A DNA stretch of 64,000 bases. Source: Kocuria sp. (GTDB lineage: Bacteria > Actinomycetota > Actinomycetes > Actinomycetales > Micrococcaceae). Below are positions 8,176 to 16,153 of the stretch, in pieces. The translations under genes and the position numbers were made by a program. Every line of letters begins with the position of its first letter. Positions within the stretch are counted from its first letter, which is position 1. Under the pieces are notes generated by a model that made no database searches, was not told where the DNA came from, and saw only the letters and a program-made list of their open reading frames with translations. The DNA lies in the NCBI GenBank assembly GCA_030454085.1, contig JAKDJD010000011.1, positions 1-64,000 of the forward strand, read 5' to 3'.

Positions 8176-9801
8176 CTACTTCTTGCGCAACAGAGCCATG
8201 AACATCGCGTCGGTCCCGTGGACGTGTGGCCAGAGTTGAACCGTGGTTGCGGCCTCCTGGCCCTCGGCCGGTTCAATACCTGGGACTGCGGTGCCGGGAT
8301 CGGCGTCGCCCTCGAGTACGCCCGGGAGGGCAACCGACCGCACAGCGGCCGCGGTGTCCAGCAACTCGACCTCGCCTCCGTCAAGGACATCGAGGAGAAC
8401 GTTCTGTGTTTCTGCCGGGTGGGGCGAGCACGTCACGTAGGCGACGACGCCGCCGGGTCGCGTGACCGAGATGGCGGCCTGGGTGAGTTCGAGCTGCAGG
8501 GGCAGAAGATCGGCGACGTCGCCCGGCTTCTTCCGCCACCTCGCCTCGGGACGCCGCCGCAACGCGCCCAGCCCCGAGCAGGGAGCGTCGACCATGACAC
8601 GGTCGAAGACATCACCGTCTTCGCCGAAGGCCTCGACCGCGAGCCCGATATTCTCCGGCAGGTCGGCGGCGTCCATGATGTTCTCGCGGATCTTCCTGCC
8701 GTCCCCGATCATCACCCTGTAGGCGCTCTTCGGGAGAGGCTCCAGGGCGTGGGAGACCAGGTCCGCCCTGTGCTTGGCCGACTCGTTGGCCACCAGCTCC
8801 GCGTTCCGCTCGATCGCGAGCGCACCCATCAGGGCCGCTTTGCCACCGGGGCCCGCGCACAGGTCGAGCCATGCTTGGTCGGACCCCTCGATCTGGACGC
8901 CGGCCAGGGCTCGAGCGACGAGTTGCGACCCGACGTCCTGAGCCCGGATCCGACCGGATCGCACGGACTCGAGGCGCCCCAGGTCGCCGTGGCTGTAGAC
9001 CGCGGAACCTTCGACGAGTTGGCCCGGGACGGCGTCGTTGTCCAGCGCCTCCCCCAGGTCACCGATGCCGGGCAGAGCCACCAGATGGACGGACGGGCTC
9101 TCGTTGTCCGCGGCGAGCAGCTCCTGGATCTCCGTGGGTACGCGCCCGTGGGCGGCGAGCGCCTGACGGAACGCGCGCACGATCCACACCGGGTGGGATT
9201 CTTCGATCGACATCCTCTTGATGTCGTCGGTCAGATCGGCGGTGAGCTCGACCATCCATTCTTCGCGGCTCTTCTCGCTCACCCGACGCAGCACGGCGTT
9301 GACCATGGTCGATGGTCCTGCCCCGATGACGCCGCGGGCCAGGCCGACGGTCTGGTTCAGGGCAGCGTGGTTCGGGACCCTCATGCCGAGAATCTGGTGG
9401 GCTCCGAGACGCAGCGCGTTGAGGATTTTCGGATCAGTTTTCTCGAGCGGACGGTCGAGGCACCGGGACAGGATCGCATCATAGGTCCCGCGTTCGCGCA
9501 GCGTCCCGTAGGCCAGTTCCGTCGCGAATGCGGCGTCGCGCCGGTCCAGGCGATGCTTCCGGATCGCCTGTGGAAGCACGAGGTTCGCGTAGGAATCCTG
9601 ATTGTCGACCGCTTGCATGACCTCGAAGGCGACCAGGCGGTCCGGGTCCGCAACGCGACGCCGAGCGCTGGGGGCCGAGGCCGAGAAATCTCGTCTGCCC
9701 TGGGACTTCCTGTTTCTCTCGCGTCCCTGGGCGTCACGCCGCGAATTCCTCCCGCCGGAGTTTTCGTTCCGCTGTTGGCGTCGGTTGAAGTTGTCACTCA
9801 T
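8176..9801 (-). CDS. rsmB: 16S rRNA (cytosine-5) methyltransferase RsmB
   Basis: 541 aa. S-adenosylmethionine-dependent methylation of a cytosine in 16S rRNA. It starts with a basic, low-complexity stretch of about 50 residues, then a NusB-like RNA-binding domain (about residues 50-190) and the methyltransferase domain: SAM motif LDLCAGPGGKA, DAPCSGLGAL with the release cysteine, and VTCSPHPAETQ with the catalytic cysteine. The basic N-terminal extension is common in actinobacterial homologues. The ATG overlaps the fmt stop as ATGA, giving tight coupling of fmt and rsmB. A much longer open frame upstream is an artefact of fmt on the same strand. Confidence 0.93.
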   Translation of the reverse strand: MSDNFNRRQQRNENSGGRNSRRDAQGRERNRKSQGRRDFSASAPSARRRVADPDRLVAFEVMQAVDNQDSYANLVLPQAIRKHRLDRRDAAFATELAYGTLRERGTYDAILSRCLDRPLEKTDPKILNALRLGAHQILGMRVPNHAALNQTVGLARGVIGAGPSTMVNAVLRRVSEKSREEWMVELTADLTDDIKRMSIEESHPVWIVRAFRQALAAHGRVPTEIQELLAADNESPSVHLVALPGIGDLGEALDNDAVPGQLVEGSAVYSHGDLGRLESVRSGRIRAQDVGSQLVARALAGVQIEGSDQAWLDLCAGPGGKAALMGALAIERNAELVANESAKHRADLVSHALEPLPKSAYRVMIGDGRKIRENIMDAADLPENIGLAVEAFGEDGDVFDRVMVDAPCSGLGALRRRPEARWRKKPGDVADLLPLQLELTQAAISVTRPGGVVAYVTCSPHPAETQNVLLDVLDGGEVELLDTAAAVRSVALPGVLEGDADPGTAVPGIEPAEGQEAATTVQLWPHVHGTDAMFMALLRKK

Positions 9802-10733
9802 TCGAAGATCACGGTCTCCTGATCGATTCGTCCTGCTCCACGAGCCCAGTCGGCCGCGTTCATCATCTTTTTCCCTGCGGGCTGAATGCGCTCGACGACC
9901 ACTTCGCCGTCGCCGCAGGCCACCAGTACCCGCCGGCCCTCCGATCTTGCTGTCCCCGGGGCGGCGGAGCACGACGGTGCCTGGGAGTCGACCGGGTACA
10001 CGCCCTGCATCTTGACCCTTTGGCCCGCCAGAAGCGTCCAGGCCCCTGGCTCCGGGGTCGTCCCACGGACGTGGGCCTCGATGTCGGCCGCGGGCCGGCC
10101 CCAATCGATGCGTCCGTCCTCGAGGGAAAGTTTCGGGGCGAAGGTTGGCTCGCCAGTCTGCTCTGCGGGCCTCGCGCGGCCGTTCTCGATGTCGCGAAGA
10201 GTTTCTGCGAGGAGCGAGCCGCCGCGGGCGGACAGAGAGCCGAGCATGGTTCCTGCGGTGTCTTCGTCCCCTACCTGTTGGAGGATGGTTCCGTACACGG
10301 GACCCGTATCGAGACCTTCCTCGATCAGGAAGGTCGAGGCCCCGAGCTCGCGCTCCCCCGCCATGAGCGCCCTCTGCACCGGTGCGGCGCCGCGCCACTG
10401 AGGCAAGACGGAGAAGTGCAGGTTGATCCACCCGTAGGGAAGCAGGTCGATGGCTTTGCGCGGAAGGATCGCGCCATAGGCCACGACCCCCGCGACGTCC
10501 GGTGCCAGGTCGGCGACGGCGGCGTGCGCGACGTCGTCGTACGTATTCGCCTTGACGACCGGTAGACCCAGGGCTTCGGCCCGCTGGGCGACCGGCGAGG
10601 GTGTCAGGACCCTTTTCCGCCCGAGCGGCGCATCCTGCCTCGTCAGGACGCCGACGACGTCCAGTCCCGCGTCCACCAGGGCGTTCAAGGGGCCGACGGC
10701 GGTGTCCGGTGTTCCGGCGAAGAGCACTCGCAT
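9798..10733 (-). CDS. fmt: Methionyl-tRNA formyltransferase
   Basis: 311 aa, usual length. Transfers a formyl group from 10-formyl-tetrahydrofolate to initiator Met-tRNA. MRVLFAGTPDTAV opens the Rossmann-like domain; WINLHFSVLPQWRGAAPVQ carries the catalytic Asn and His plus the SVLP loop, and EEGLDTGPVY the catalytic Asp. The C-terminal OB-fold domain spans about residues 205-311. The start overlaps the def stop as TGATG, and the end overlaps rsmB as ATGA, so def-fmt-rsmB are read as a tightly coupled trio. Confidence 0.95.
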   Translation of the reverse strand: MRVLFAGTPDTAVGPLNALVDAGLDVVGVLTRQDAPLGRKRVLTPSPVAQRAEALGLPVVKANTYDDVAHAAVADLAPDVAGVVAYGAILPRKAIDLLPYGWINLHFSVLPQWRGAAPVQRALMAGERELGASTFLIEEGLDTGPVYGTILQQVGDEDTAGTMLGSLSARGGSLLAETLRDIENGRARPAEQTGEPTFAPKLSLEDGRIDWGRPAADIEAHVRGTTPEPGAWTLLAGQRVKMQGVYPVDSQAPSCSAAPGTARSEGRRVLVACGDGEVVVERIQPAGKKMMNAADWARGAGRIDQETVIFE

Positions 10734-11353
10734 CAGCGTGCGCCCCCGCCGAATGCCGCCCCCGGTGCGGAACCGGCGGCCGCACCGAAGGAAGCGCCCG
10801 CCCCGAAGCCGCTCGAGACGTTGCCGGCGCGTTGACGCTGCACCCCGGCGGAGAGGTCGTTGTAGTCGGCGGCACGGATCGCGCGCATGGCCTTCTTCCG
10901 TTCCTCGCCGACCATGCGGTCGATGTAGAGTTTGCCGTCCAGGTGGTCCGTCTCGTGTTGCAGACACCGGGCCAGGAGGCCTTCGCCCTCAACCTCGACC
11001 GGCCGATTGTTCCTGTCCACTCCAGTGACCCTCGCCCAGTTTCTGCGCGGGGTTTCGCCGCTCAGCCCGGGCACGGACAGACACCCCTCGCCGCCTTCCT
11101 GCGGCTCCTCGCCGATCTCGAGGACCGGGTTGATCACGTGGCCGACCTCGCCGTCCGGACCTTCGATGCCGTAGGCAAACAGCCGGAGCGAGACGCCGAC
11201 CTGCGGGCCGGCGAGGCCGACGCCGTCGATGTCGAACATGGTCTCGATCATGTCGTCGATCAGCCGAGAGAGATCGGCGTCGAACTCCGTGACGGGCTCG
11301 CACACGGTGCGGAGAACGGGGTCGCCGATCGTGCGCACGGACAGAACGGTCAT
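10733..11353 (-). CDS. def: Peptide deformylase
   Basis: 206 aa. Removes the N-formyl group from nascent proteins; metal-dependent. Motif 1 is GVGLAGPQVG (about residues 45-54; many family members have Ala at the sixth position), motif 2 is EGCLSVPG with the metal-binding Cys, and motif 3 is QHETDHLDG with the two metal-binding His and the catalytic Glu. After about residue 165 there is a Gly/Ala-rich tail (FGAGASFGAAAGSAPG) longer than in most deformylases and probably disordered. An AGGAG site lies ahead of the ATG. First gene of the def-fmt-rsmB unit, 19 bp after the nuclease-like gene. Confidence 0.95.
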   Translation of the reverse strand: MTVLSVRTIGDPVLRTVCEPVTEFDADLSRLIDDMIETMFDIDGVGLAGPQVGVSLRLFAYGIEGPDGEVGHVINPVLEIGEEPQEGGEGCLSVPGLSGETPRRNWARVTGVDRNNRPVEVEGEGLLARCLQHETDHLDGKLYIDRMVGEERKKAMRAIRAADYNDLSAGVQRQRAGNVSSGFGAGASFGAAAGSAPGAAFGGGAR

Positions 11354-11372
11354 GAAATTTTTCTCCTGGCGA

Positions 11373-12284
11373 CTAGCTGGCGTCTTGTTCGGGCAAGTGG
11401 ATCCTGGGCGGCGGCGGGACCACGGGCATCAGAGGCTGGAGCGAGCTCTCTTCGAGGGCCGCGTCGACGGATCGGTGATACTCCCATACCTTACGGAGAG
11501 CGCAGAACTTGAACCAGTTGTGTTTGAGGAGATCCGGATTGGCTTGCTGGGGTTTGACCTCGGTCTCCCCGAGGGCCACGCCGAGCAGGACCGGCGCGTC
11601 ACCGAATTCCCAGTCGACCCAGCGCCCCGTGTCCGCGTCCGCCAGCGCCTCTTCGGCCTTGACCCCGGCCACCAGCTGCATGATGACCTTCGTGTCCAGG
11701 GGCTTGACCCGGTTCTTGCGGTCCGTCCCCTTGGTCTTGTAATCGATGATGCAGACGCGTCCGCCGATCTTGGCCACCAGGTCCAGGGTTCCCGCGTAGC
11801 CCACCGTTCGGTTCCAGATGGTGACCTCGGCGGCCAGGGGTTCCGGCGTATACAGCTCCCACCATTCGTCGAACCGGTCGGCCCATGCGGACTCGCCGTA
11901 CTGCCTCAGCTCTTCCCGGGCGTCGTCGACGGCGTGATCCATGTCCATCGCTCGCAGGGCAACGTTTTCGCAGTAATTGTGGACCCGGTCGCCGCGGGCG
12001 GCCGCCTGATCCCGGTAGCGTTCCGCCGCGGCCGCCGCGTCCCTGATGACCGCGTGCTTGAGCCCGACCGACCGGGACGCGCGCATGGCTCGGTCGTCTT
12101 CGAGGGCGGCTTTGGCCGCCATGTATCCGTGCCAGCCTCCGAGGTCCTGTGCGTACTGTCCAATGACGGTAGTGATGGAAGGAACCTCGGGCTCTCCGCC
12201 GACCGAACGCGCGTACATGCGCCCGTGCTCGGTCTGGGTTGCAAGCCTCGGCTGGGTCATGTCCTCGAAATCGTCCTTCTGCAT
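11373..12284 (-). CDS. PD-(D/E)XK nuclease superfamily protein, function unknown
   Basis: 303 aa from the chosen ATG; a second ATG at 12260 (MTQPRLATQ) is nearly as likely, and the frame is open up to 12386. The core resembles RecB/Cas4-type nucleases: VPSITTVIG near the N terminus, a helix with RGDRVHNYCE that supplies a His, then GYAGTLDLVA with the acidic metal ligand and CIIDYKTKGTDRKN with the D-x-K catalytic pair (about residues 175-205). No helicase domain is attached. It precedes def by 19 bp, but the functional connection is unclear. Role in DNA repair or phage-type exonuclease activity is inference from the fold only. Confidence 0.75.
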   Translation of the reverse strand: MQKDDFEDMTQPRLATQTEHGRMYARSVGGEPEVPSITTVIGQYAQDLGGWHGYMAAKAALEDDRAMRASRSVGLKHAVIRDAAAAAERYRDQAAARGDRVHNYCENVALRAMDMDHAVDDAREELRQYGESAWADRFDEWWELYTPEPLAAEVTIWNRTVGYAGTLDLVAKIGGRVCIIDYKTKGTDRKNRVKPLDTKVIMQLVAGVKAEEALADADTGRWVDWEFGDAPVLLGVALGETEVKPQQANPDLLKHNWFKFCALRKVWEYHRSVDAALEESSLQPLMPVVPPPPRIHLPEQDAS

Positions 12285-12573
12285 TGCGATGTGCTCGCCG
12301 CAGATCGCGGCCTGGGGCGTGGGCGCCGCCTTCAGCCAGTCTGCCGTCCGACGACCTCCGCCCCGTGCATTGACGCCACCGCGCATGTCACACGGTCCGC
12401 CCGTGCCGGTCCGGCCGTCCCAGTCCGTCGTCCCCAGTCCGTCGGTGCAGGTGCCCCAACGCGGTGTCGGGGCTCACCGACCCCCGTGCCTCACCTGTCA
12501 TCGGAGGAATTCGCACGAGTGGGCGGGTGCATCCGGGGCTCCATTGCGGCTCGGGCTCCATGGCGGGCCCCAT
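12285..12573. other. Intergenic stretch with no supported gene
   Basis: Lies between the nuclease-like gene and the tRNA-Val(CAC) terminator. Both strands have open frames, but none shows a recognisable product or ribosome-binding site. Part may be a 5' extension of the nuclease-like gene if its true start is at 12386. Confidence 0.5.
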
Positions 12574-12612
12574 GAAAAAGGCCCCCAACCGGAAGCTTCC
12601 GATCGGGGGCCT
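12574..12612 (-). terminator. Intrinsic terminator of tRNA-Val(CAC)
   Basis: On the minus strand AGGCCCCC and GGGGGCCT form a strong GC stem with an inner GGAAGCTTCC palindrome, followed directly by TTTTT. It begins about 30 nt past the 3' end of tRNA-Val(CAC). Confidence 0.8.
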
Positions 12613-12640
12613 AATCCACGCTGTCCAGAGCGAAATATCG

Positions 12641-12712
12641 TGCGCGATACTGGGTTCGAACCAGTGACCTCTTCGGTGTGAACGAAGCGCGCTACCACTG
12701 CGCCAATCGCGC
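12641..12712 (-). tRNA. tRNA-Val, anticodon CAC
   Basis: A complete 72-nt cloverleaf on the minus strand: acceptor stem GCGCGAT/ATCGCGC, D-arm GCGC-AGTGGTA-GCGC, anticodon stem CTTCG/CGAAG with loop TTCACAC, and T-arm ACTGG-TTCGAAC-CCAGT, with discriminator A. CCA is not encoded. It is nearly identical to the Val(GAC) gene 500 bp away in the opposite orientation. Confidence 0.97.
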
Positions 12713-12726
12713 TCAGCACTCGCACC

Positions 12727-12755
12727 ATCTTAGAGACGCTCTCCGGGAGAGTCAA
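12727..12755 (-). promoter_or_regulatory. SigA-type promoter of tRNA-Val(CAC)
   Basis: TTGACT (12750-12755), a 17-bp spacer and TAAGAT (12727-12732) in minus sense. This is one of the best consensus promoters in the window. The expected transcription start is about 8 nt before the mature tRNA 5' end. Confidence 0.8.
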
Positions 12756-12885
12756 AGCGGCACCAGGTTCTGCCGTTGGTGACACACGACACACGCTGCA
12801 AATTTCCGGGATTCGCCGATTCATGTCGCCCGATCCCCCGTCATTCCGCGGAATCTCGGGGCAATCGACGTGGGGTGGCGTGATT

Positions 12886-12913
12886 TTGCATCGCTCGCCA
12901 GGGTGTGTAGAGT
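12886..12913 (+). promoter_or_regulatory. Candidate promoter of the tRNA Gly-Cys-Val cluster
   Basis: TTGCAT (12886-12891), a 16-bp spacer and TAGAGT (12908-12913). It lies about 75 bp before tRNA-Gly, with no other promoter-like pair between it and the cluster. Confidence 0.5.
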
Positions 12914-12986
12914 ATTCATCTGTCGGCGCGACGAACTGATGCAGGTTCGCCGGGACTCGGGCATGGATTCCGAGAATGCTGGACAT

Positions 12987-13059
<73 letters not shown>

Positions 13060-13113
13060 CGCAGATTGCTTCACGCAGTGGGGCATAGGCCCTGAGTCCT
13101 TCGATCAGGACAT

Positions 13114-13184
13114 GGTGAGGTGGTCGAGTGGTTAGGCAGCGGCCTGCAAAGCCGTGTACGCGGGTTCGAATCCCGTCCTCACCT
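13114..13184 (+). tRNA. tRNA-Cys, anticodon GCA
   Basis: A 71-nt cloverleaf with acceptor stem GGTGAGG/CCTCACC, anticodon loop CTGCAAA between GCGGC and GCCGT, and T-arm GCGGG-TTCGAAT-CCCGT; discriminator T. It sits 54 bp after tRNA-Gly. Confidence 0.97.
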
Positions 13185-13211
13185 CGCAGTACATAATCAA
13201 ATATGTATCCA

Positions 13212-13283
13212 GCGCGATTGGCGCAGCGGTAGCGCGCTTCCCTGACACGGAAGAGGTCACTGGTTCGATCCCAGTATCGCGCA
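13212..13283 (+). tRNA. tRNA-Val, anticodon GAC
   Basis: A 72-nt cloverleaf with acceptor stem GCGCGAT/ATCGCGC, anticodon stem CTTCC/GGAAG, loop CTGACAC, and T-arm ACTGG-TTCGATC-CCAGT; discriminator A. Last tRNA of the cluster. Confidence 0.97.
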
Positions 13284-13288
13284 CAGAC

Positions 13289-13319
13289 AAGGCCCCGGTT
13301 CTTCGGAACCGGGGCCTTT
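13289..13319 (+). terminator. Intrinsic terminator of the tRNA Gly-Cys-Val cluster
   Basis: GGCCCCGGTTC and GAACCGGGGCC pair perfectly around a TTCG tetraloop, followed by TTTG. It starts 6 nt after tRNA-Val(GAC). Confidence 0.85.
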
Positions 13320-13424
13320 GTGCGCGCGGAGCAGACTCACCGGCGTCAGACGTGCCGGGCGTCAAGCGTCAGGGAGACCGCGCGCCGCGAGACGGCACTC
13401 CCGTGCGGGAATCGGCCCCGCAGC

Positions 13425-13478
13425 GTCCCAAAATTGCCACCTCGGGCGAAGAATCGCACGAGACTGCCACCTCGGCGG
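13425..13478 (+). repeat. Two copies of an about 23-bp intergenic repeat (site A)
   Basis: Copies at 13425-13446 and 13455-13478 follow the pattern CGCACA-N5-GCC-RYCTCG with a few mismatches (GTCCCA-AAATT-GCC-ACCTCGG and CGCACG-AGACT-GCC-ACCTCGG), 30 bp apart. Four more copies occur at site B (23584-23716). They lie in the gap between the tRNA terminator and the 3' end of the TSUP gene. Confidence 0.65.
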
Positions 13479-13512
13479 CCCCGGCGCTCCGCACCACGCG
13501 GCGGCCCAAAAA

Positions 13513-14325
13513 TTACCCGAGCAGCCCGAAAAGCCCCTTGAGAATGGCGACGACGGCTCCCGCCCCGGCCAGGACCAACGCCATGGTCCGAGCCGTGGAC
13601 GCTGGGATACGGCGCGCCAACGGCGTTCCGGCGGCCAGGCCGAGCAGGACCATGCCGGCGACTCCGACAAAAAGCCAGGGGGTGGGCATCGTCGCGTGTT
13701 CCACGGCTCCCATCGCAAATTTTGCGGCCAGGGACGTGACCCCGAGGGTCATGAAAACGGGTTGCATCGTAGCGGCATACTCGGTCTGTCTCCACCCAGT
13801 GACCCGCGAATAGATGACCATGGCCGGGGCGGCAACACCGGCCGTCACGTTGAGCAGGCCTCCCGCGGCTCCGTACGTCGTCGTCGTACCCGCGCTGGAC
13901 CGCTCCGGGTCGGCTGGTTGGCGTGCCCCTCCTCCGGACAGGAGCACCACCATTCCGAGGAGCACCACGCTGCCCACCACGAGTTGCAGAACCGAACCAG
14001 GCGTCACCCGCACGACGACGGCACCGATCACGGTCCCGATCAACGCGCTCGAACAGAGCTTGGCCCACTGGCTCCAGTTGACTGTCCGCCACAGGGCGCA
14101 GGTGAGGAGGAAGCCCGATACGGCCGTCGTGACATTGGTCAGAAAGACTCCGTTCGAGCCACCCAACGAAATCGCGAAGGCCGGGGCCACGACCAGACCG
14201 ACACCCGTGCCTGAGATACGTTGCAGAATCGTCCCCACGAGAACGGCCGGAAGAACCACCCAGAGCATCGTCTTCTGTCCTTCCCGCCCGGCCGGACCGC
14301 GCTCCTCGGCAGGAGCGGCCAGCAT
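13513..14325 (-). CDS. Sulfite exporter TauE/SafE (TSUP) family permease
   Basis: 270 aa with about eight hydrophobic segments. The two-fold repeated TSUP pattern is visible: VVLPAVLVGTILQRISGTGVGL with SNGVFLTNVTTAVSG in the first half, and GGLLNVTAGVAAPAMVIY with MQPVFMTLGVTSL in the second. Family members export or import small sulfur- or carbon-containing anions; the substrate here cannot be told. The frame begins at 14367, but the ATG at 14325 is preferred, since the upstream part overlaps a repeat region; MLWVV further in is another candidate. Directly upstream, next to the zapE stop, lie two 16-bp direct repeats that may be an operator. Confidence 0.85.
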   Translation of the reverse strand: MLAAPAEERGPAGREGQKTMLWVVLPAVLVGTILQRISGTGVGLVVAPAFAISLGGSNGVFLTNVTTAVSGFLLTCALWRTVNWSQWAKLCSSALIGTVIGAVVVRVTPGSVLQLVVGSVVLLGMVVLLSGGGARQPADPERSSAGTTTTYGAAGGLLNVTAGVAAPAMVIYSRVTGWRQTEYAATMQPVFMTLGVTSLAAKFAMGAVEHATMPTPWLFVGVAGMVLLGLAAGTPLARRIPASTARTMALVLAGAGAVVAILKGLFGLLG

Positions 14326-14362
14326 CGTGTCGCCGCCCTTTATGATTGTCGCGCGGATCTCG

Positions 14363-14395
14363 CGCACGACGTCGTCATCCGCACGACGTCGTCAT
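14363..14395. repeat. Two 16-bp direct repeats with an internal palindrome
   Basis: CGCACGACGTCGTCAT occurs at 14363-14378 and again at 14380-14395, a period of 17 bp. Each copy holds the palindrome ACGACGTCGT. The pair fills the space between the zapE stop codon and the TSUP permease start, which suggests an operator for the permease. Confidence 0.6.
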
Positions 14396-15463
14396 TTACT
14401 TCTCGACGGTCTCCTCGAGCAATCCTTCTCTCGCCAGGGCGGTCAGGCGGGACACGGCACGGAAATACTTCTTCTGGTATCCGCCGGCCATCATTTCCTC
14501 CGTGAAGACTTGGTCGAACGGCACGCCGGAGGAGACGATCGGCAGGTCCCTGTCGTACAGGCGGTCCGCCAGGACCACGAATCGCAGTGCCACCGCCTGC
14601 GCGGTAATCGGGGTGACGTTTCGCCAAGCGATGCCGTCCAGGCCTTCCACGAGCTGCCGGTACCGGCTGGGGTGGACGCGAGAGAGATGTTCGATGAGCT
14701 GGTCGAAGTCGTCGATGGCCACGGTTTTGTCATCGCCGAACCCCGCCACCGCGTCGTCGAAGTCTTCGGAAGCCACCGGGCGGGGTGCTTCAGGCAGTCC
14801 ACGGTGCCGGTAGTCCTCGCCGTCGACGCGGATCACGTCGAACTGGTCCGAGAGGACCTGGATCTCGCGCTTGAAGTCGGCCGCCGCGAATCGTCCTTCG
14901 CCCAGCGAACCGGGCAAGGTGTTCGAGGTCGCGGCCAGTTTGACCCCGGCGTCGGCGAGCTCCCTCATGAGCCGGGACATCAGCACGGTGTCCCCAGGAT
15001 CATCGAGTTCGAATTCGTCGATGCACACCAGGTTGTAGCCGGAGAGGGCGTCCACCGTCTTGCGGAAGGTCAGTGCGCCGACCAGGTTCGTGTATTCGAC
15101 GAATGTGCCGAAGGCCTTGGGACCCGGAACCTGGTGGTACAGCGAGGCCAACAAGTGGGTCTTGCCCACGCCGAACCCGCCGTCGAGGTAGATGCCCGCT
15201 TTCGAATCCTTGGTCGAGCCCTTGCCGAATAATTTGGAGAACAGTCCGCCGGAGCCCTTGGACCCGCCGACGGATCGCCCGAATTCCTGGAGGGCCTCCA
15301 CGGCGTGCGCCTGGGACGGCTGGTTGGGGTCCGGGATGTAGGTGTCGAAGGAGACTTCGCCGAAACGCTCGGAGGGGGTGAACCCCTTGAGCAGTTCCTC
15401 GGCGGACACGCTCGGGCGACGATCGACCAGACGGATGGCGGCTTCGGACACCTTGCTCCTCAT
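14396..15463 (-). CDS. zapE: AFG1-like P-loop ATPase ZapE
   Basis: 355 aa. AFG1/ZapE proteins are membrane-associated P-loop ATPases; in E. coli ZapE acts on the Z-ring under low oxygen, and the mitochondrial homologue takes part in protein quality control. Seen here: GIYLDGGFGVGKTHLLASLY (Walker A, about residues 95-114), NLVCIDEFELDDP (Walker B) and AATSNTLPGSL (sensor region), followed by KREIQVLSDQFDVIRVDGEDYR. The ATG at 15463 gives the usual family N terminus (RLVDRRPSVSAEELL). Two in-frame GTG codons upstream (15502 and 15520) also have purine-rich sites in front, so the start is not certain. Confidence 0.9.
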   Translation of the reverse strand: MRSKVSEAAIRLVDRRPSVSAEELLKGFTPSERFGEVSFDTYIPDPNQPSQAHAVEALQEFGRSVGGSKGSGGLFSKLFGKGSTKDSKAGIYLDGGFGVGKTHLLASLYHQVPGPKAFGTFVEYTNLVGALTFRKTVDALSGYNLVCIDEFELDDPGDTVLMSRLMRELADAGVKLAATSNTLPGSLGEGRFAAADFKREIQVLSDQFDVIRVDGEDYRHRGLPEAPRPVASEDFDDAVAGFGDDKTVAIDDFDQLIEHLSRVHPSRYRQLVEGLDGIAWRNVTPITAQAVALRFVVLADRLYDRDLPIVSSGVPFDQVFTEEMMAGGYQKKYFRAVSRLTALAREGLLEETVEK

Positions 15464-15483
15464 TCGCTCTTTGCTCTGCTTGT

Positions 15484-15537
15484 GGTGCGGAAAGCGTGCC
15501 ACCGCACCTTTCCGCGGCACCGGCCTCCTTGGCCGGT
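15484..15537 (-). promoter_or_regulatory. Structured leader ahead of zapE with alternative hairpins
   Basis: Two mutually exclusive stems share bases: GCGGAAAG/CTTTCCGC (15487-15494 with 15508-15515) and GGTGCGG/CCGCACC (15484-15490 with 15502-15508). A third stem, ACCGGCC/GGCCGGT (15519-15537), holds an AAGGA sequence in its minus-strand loop. Function unknown. Confidence 0.35.
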
Positions 15538-15640
15538 TCCCCCTGAGAGTGTAGTCCTCCGCAAGCCGGGTTGCCGTCTTCCGACCGTGAGGGCGGCCTC
15601 CGTACCCTGGAGGCACACAATATTTCGTCAGAAAGGCCAG

Positions 15641-16150
15641 ATGGTGTCCAAGAAGAAGAAACCGGCTGCGGAAGGGTCGGCCCCGACGTCGGCGATCGCT
15701 GCCCTGCAGAACGCGGGTGTCGAATTCGGCCTGCGACCCTACGATCACGACGACGATGCCCGTTCCTTCGGGAGCGAGGCGGCCGAGAAACTGGGCCGGG
15801 ACACCGACCAAGTGTTCAAGACACTCATGATCACCCACGACAAGCAATTCGCCGTGGCCGTGGTTCCGGTCTCGAGCTCGCTGAACACCAAGCGTGCGGC
15901 GGCGGCCATGGGCTGGAAGTCCGCGTCCATGGCGGACCCGGCCATCGCAGAGAAGAGAAGCGGCTTCGTCGTCGGCGGGATTTCCCCGTTGGGTCACAAA
16001 ACCCCCGTGACGGTCCTTCTCGACAGCAGCGCGGCGGAATACCCGACCGTTCTGGTCTCCGGCGGCAAACGAGGCCTCGACGTCGAGCTGTCTCCTGATG
16101 ACCTTCTCACGGTCACGAAGGGACGCTACGCCCAGATCAAGGCGGATTAG
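15641..16150 (+). CDS. ybaK: Cys-tRNA(Pro)/Cys-tRNA(Cys) deacylase, YbaK/EbsC type
   Basis: 169 aa. YbaK-type proteins hydrolyse mischarged Cys-tRNA(Pro), acting in trans for prolyl-tRNA synthetase. The fold is indicated by VFKTLMITHDKQFAVAVVPV, with the conserved Lys of the family in VFKTL, by the helix KRAAAAMGWKSASMADPAIAE and by GGISPLGHKTPVTVLLD near residues 112-128. A lysine-rich N terminus (MVSKKKKPAA) precedes the domain. The start has GAAAGG in front. Divergent from zapE and convergent with the alpha/beta hydrolase, 3 bp apart at their ends. Confidence 0.9.
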   Translation: MVSKKKKPAAEGSAPTSAIAALQNAGVEFGLRPYDHDDDARSFGSEAAEKLGRDTDQVFKTLMITHDKQFAVAVVPVSSSLNTKRAAAAMGWKSASMADPAIAEKRSGFVVGGISPLGHKTPVTVLLDSSAAEYPTVLVSGGKRGLDVELSPDDLLTVTKGRYAQIKAD

Positions 16151-16153
16151 CAG

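Noticed and set aside
8218..9822. Long plus-strand open frame (534 codons) opposite rsmB
   Set aside because: It is the complement of a clear methyltransferase gene, and its translation shows no family features. Long antisense frames are expected at this GC content.
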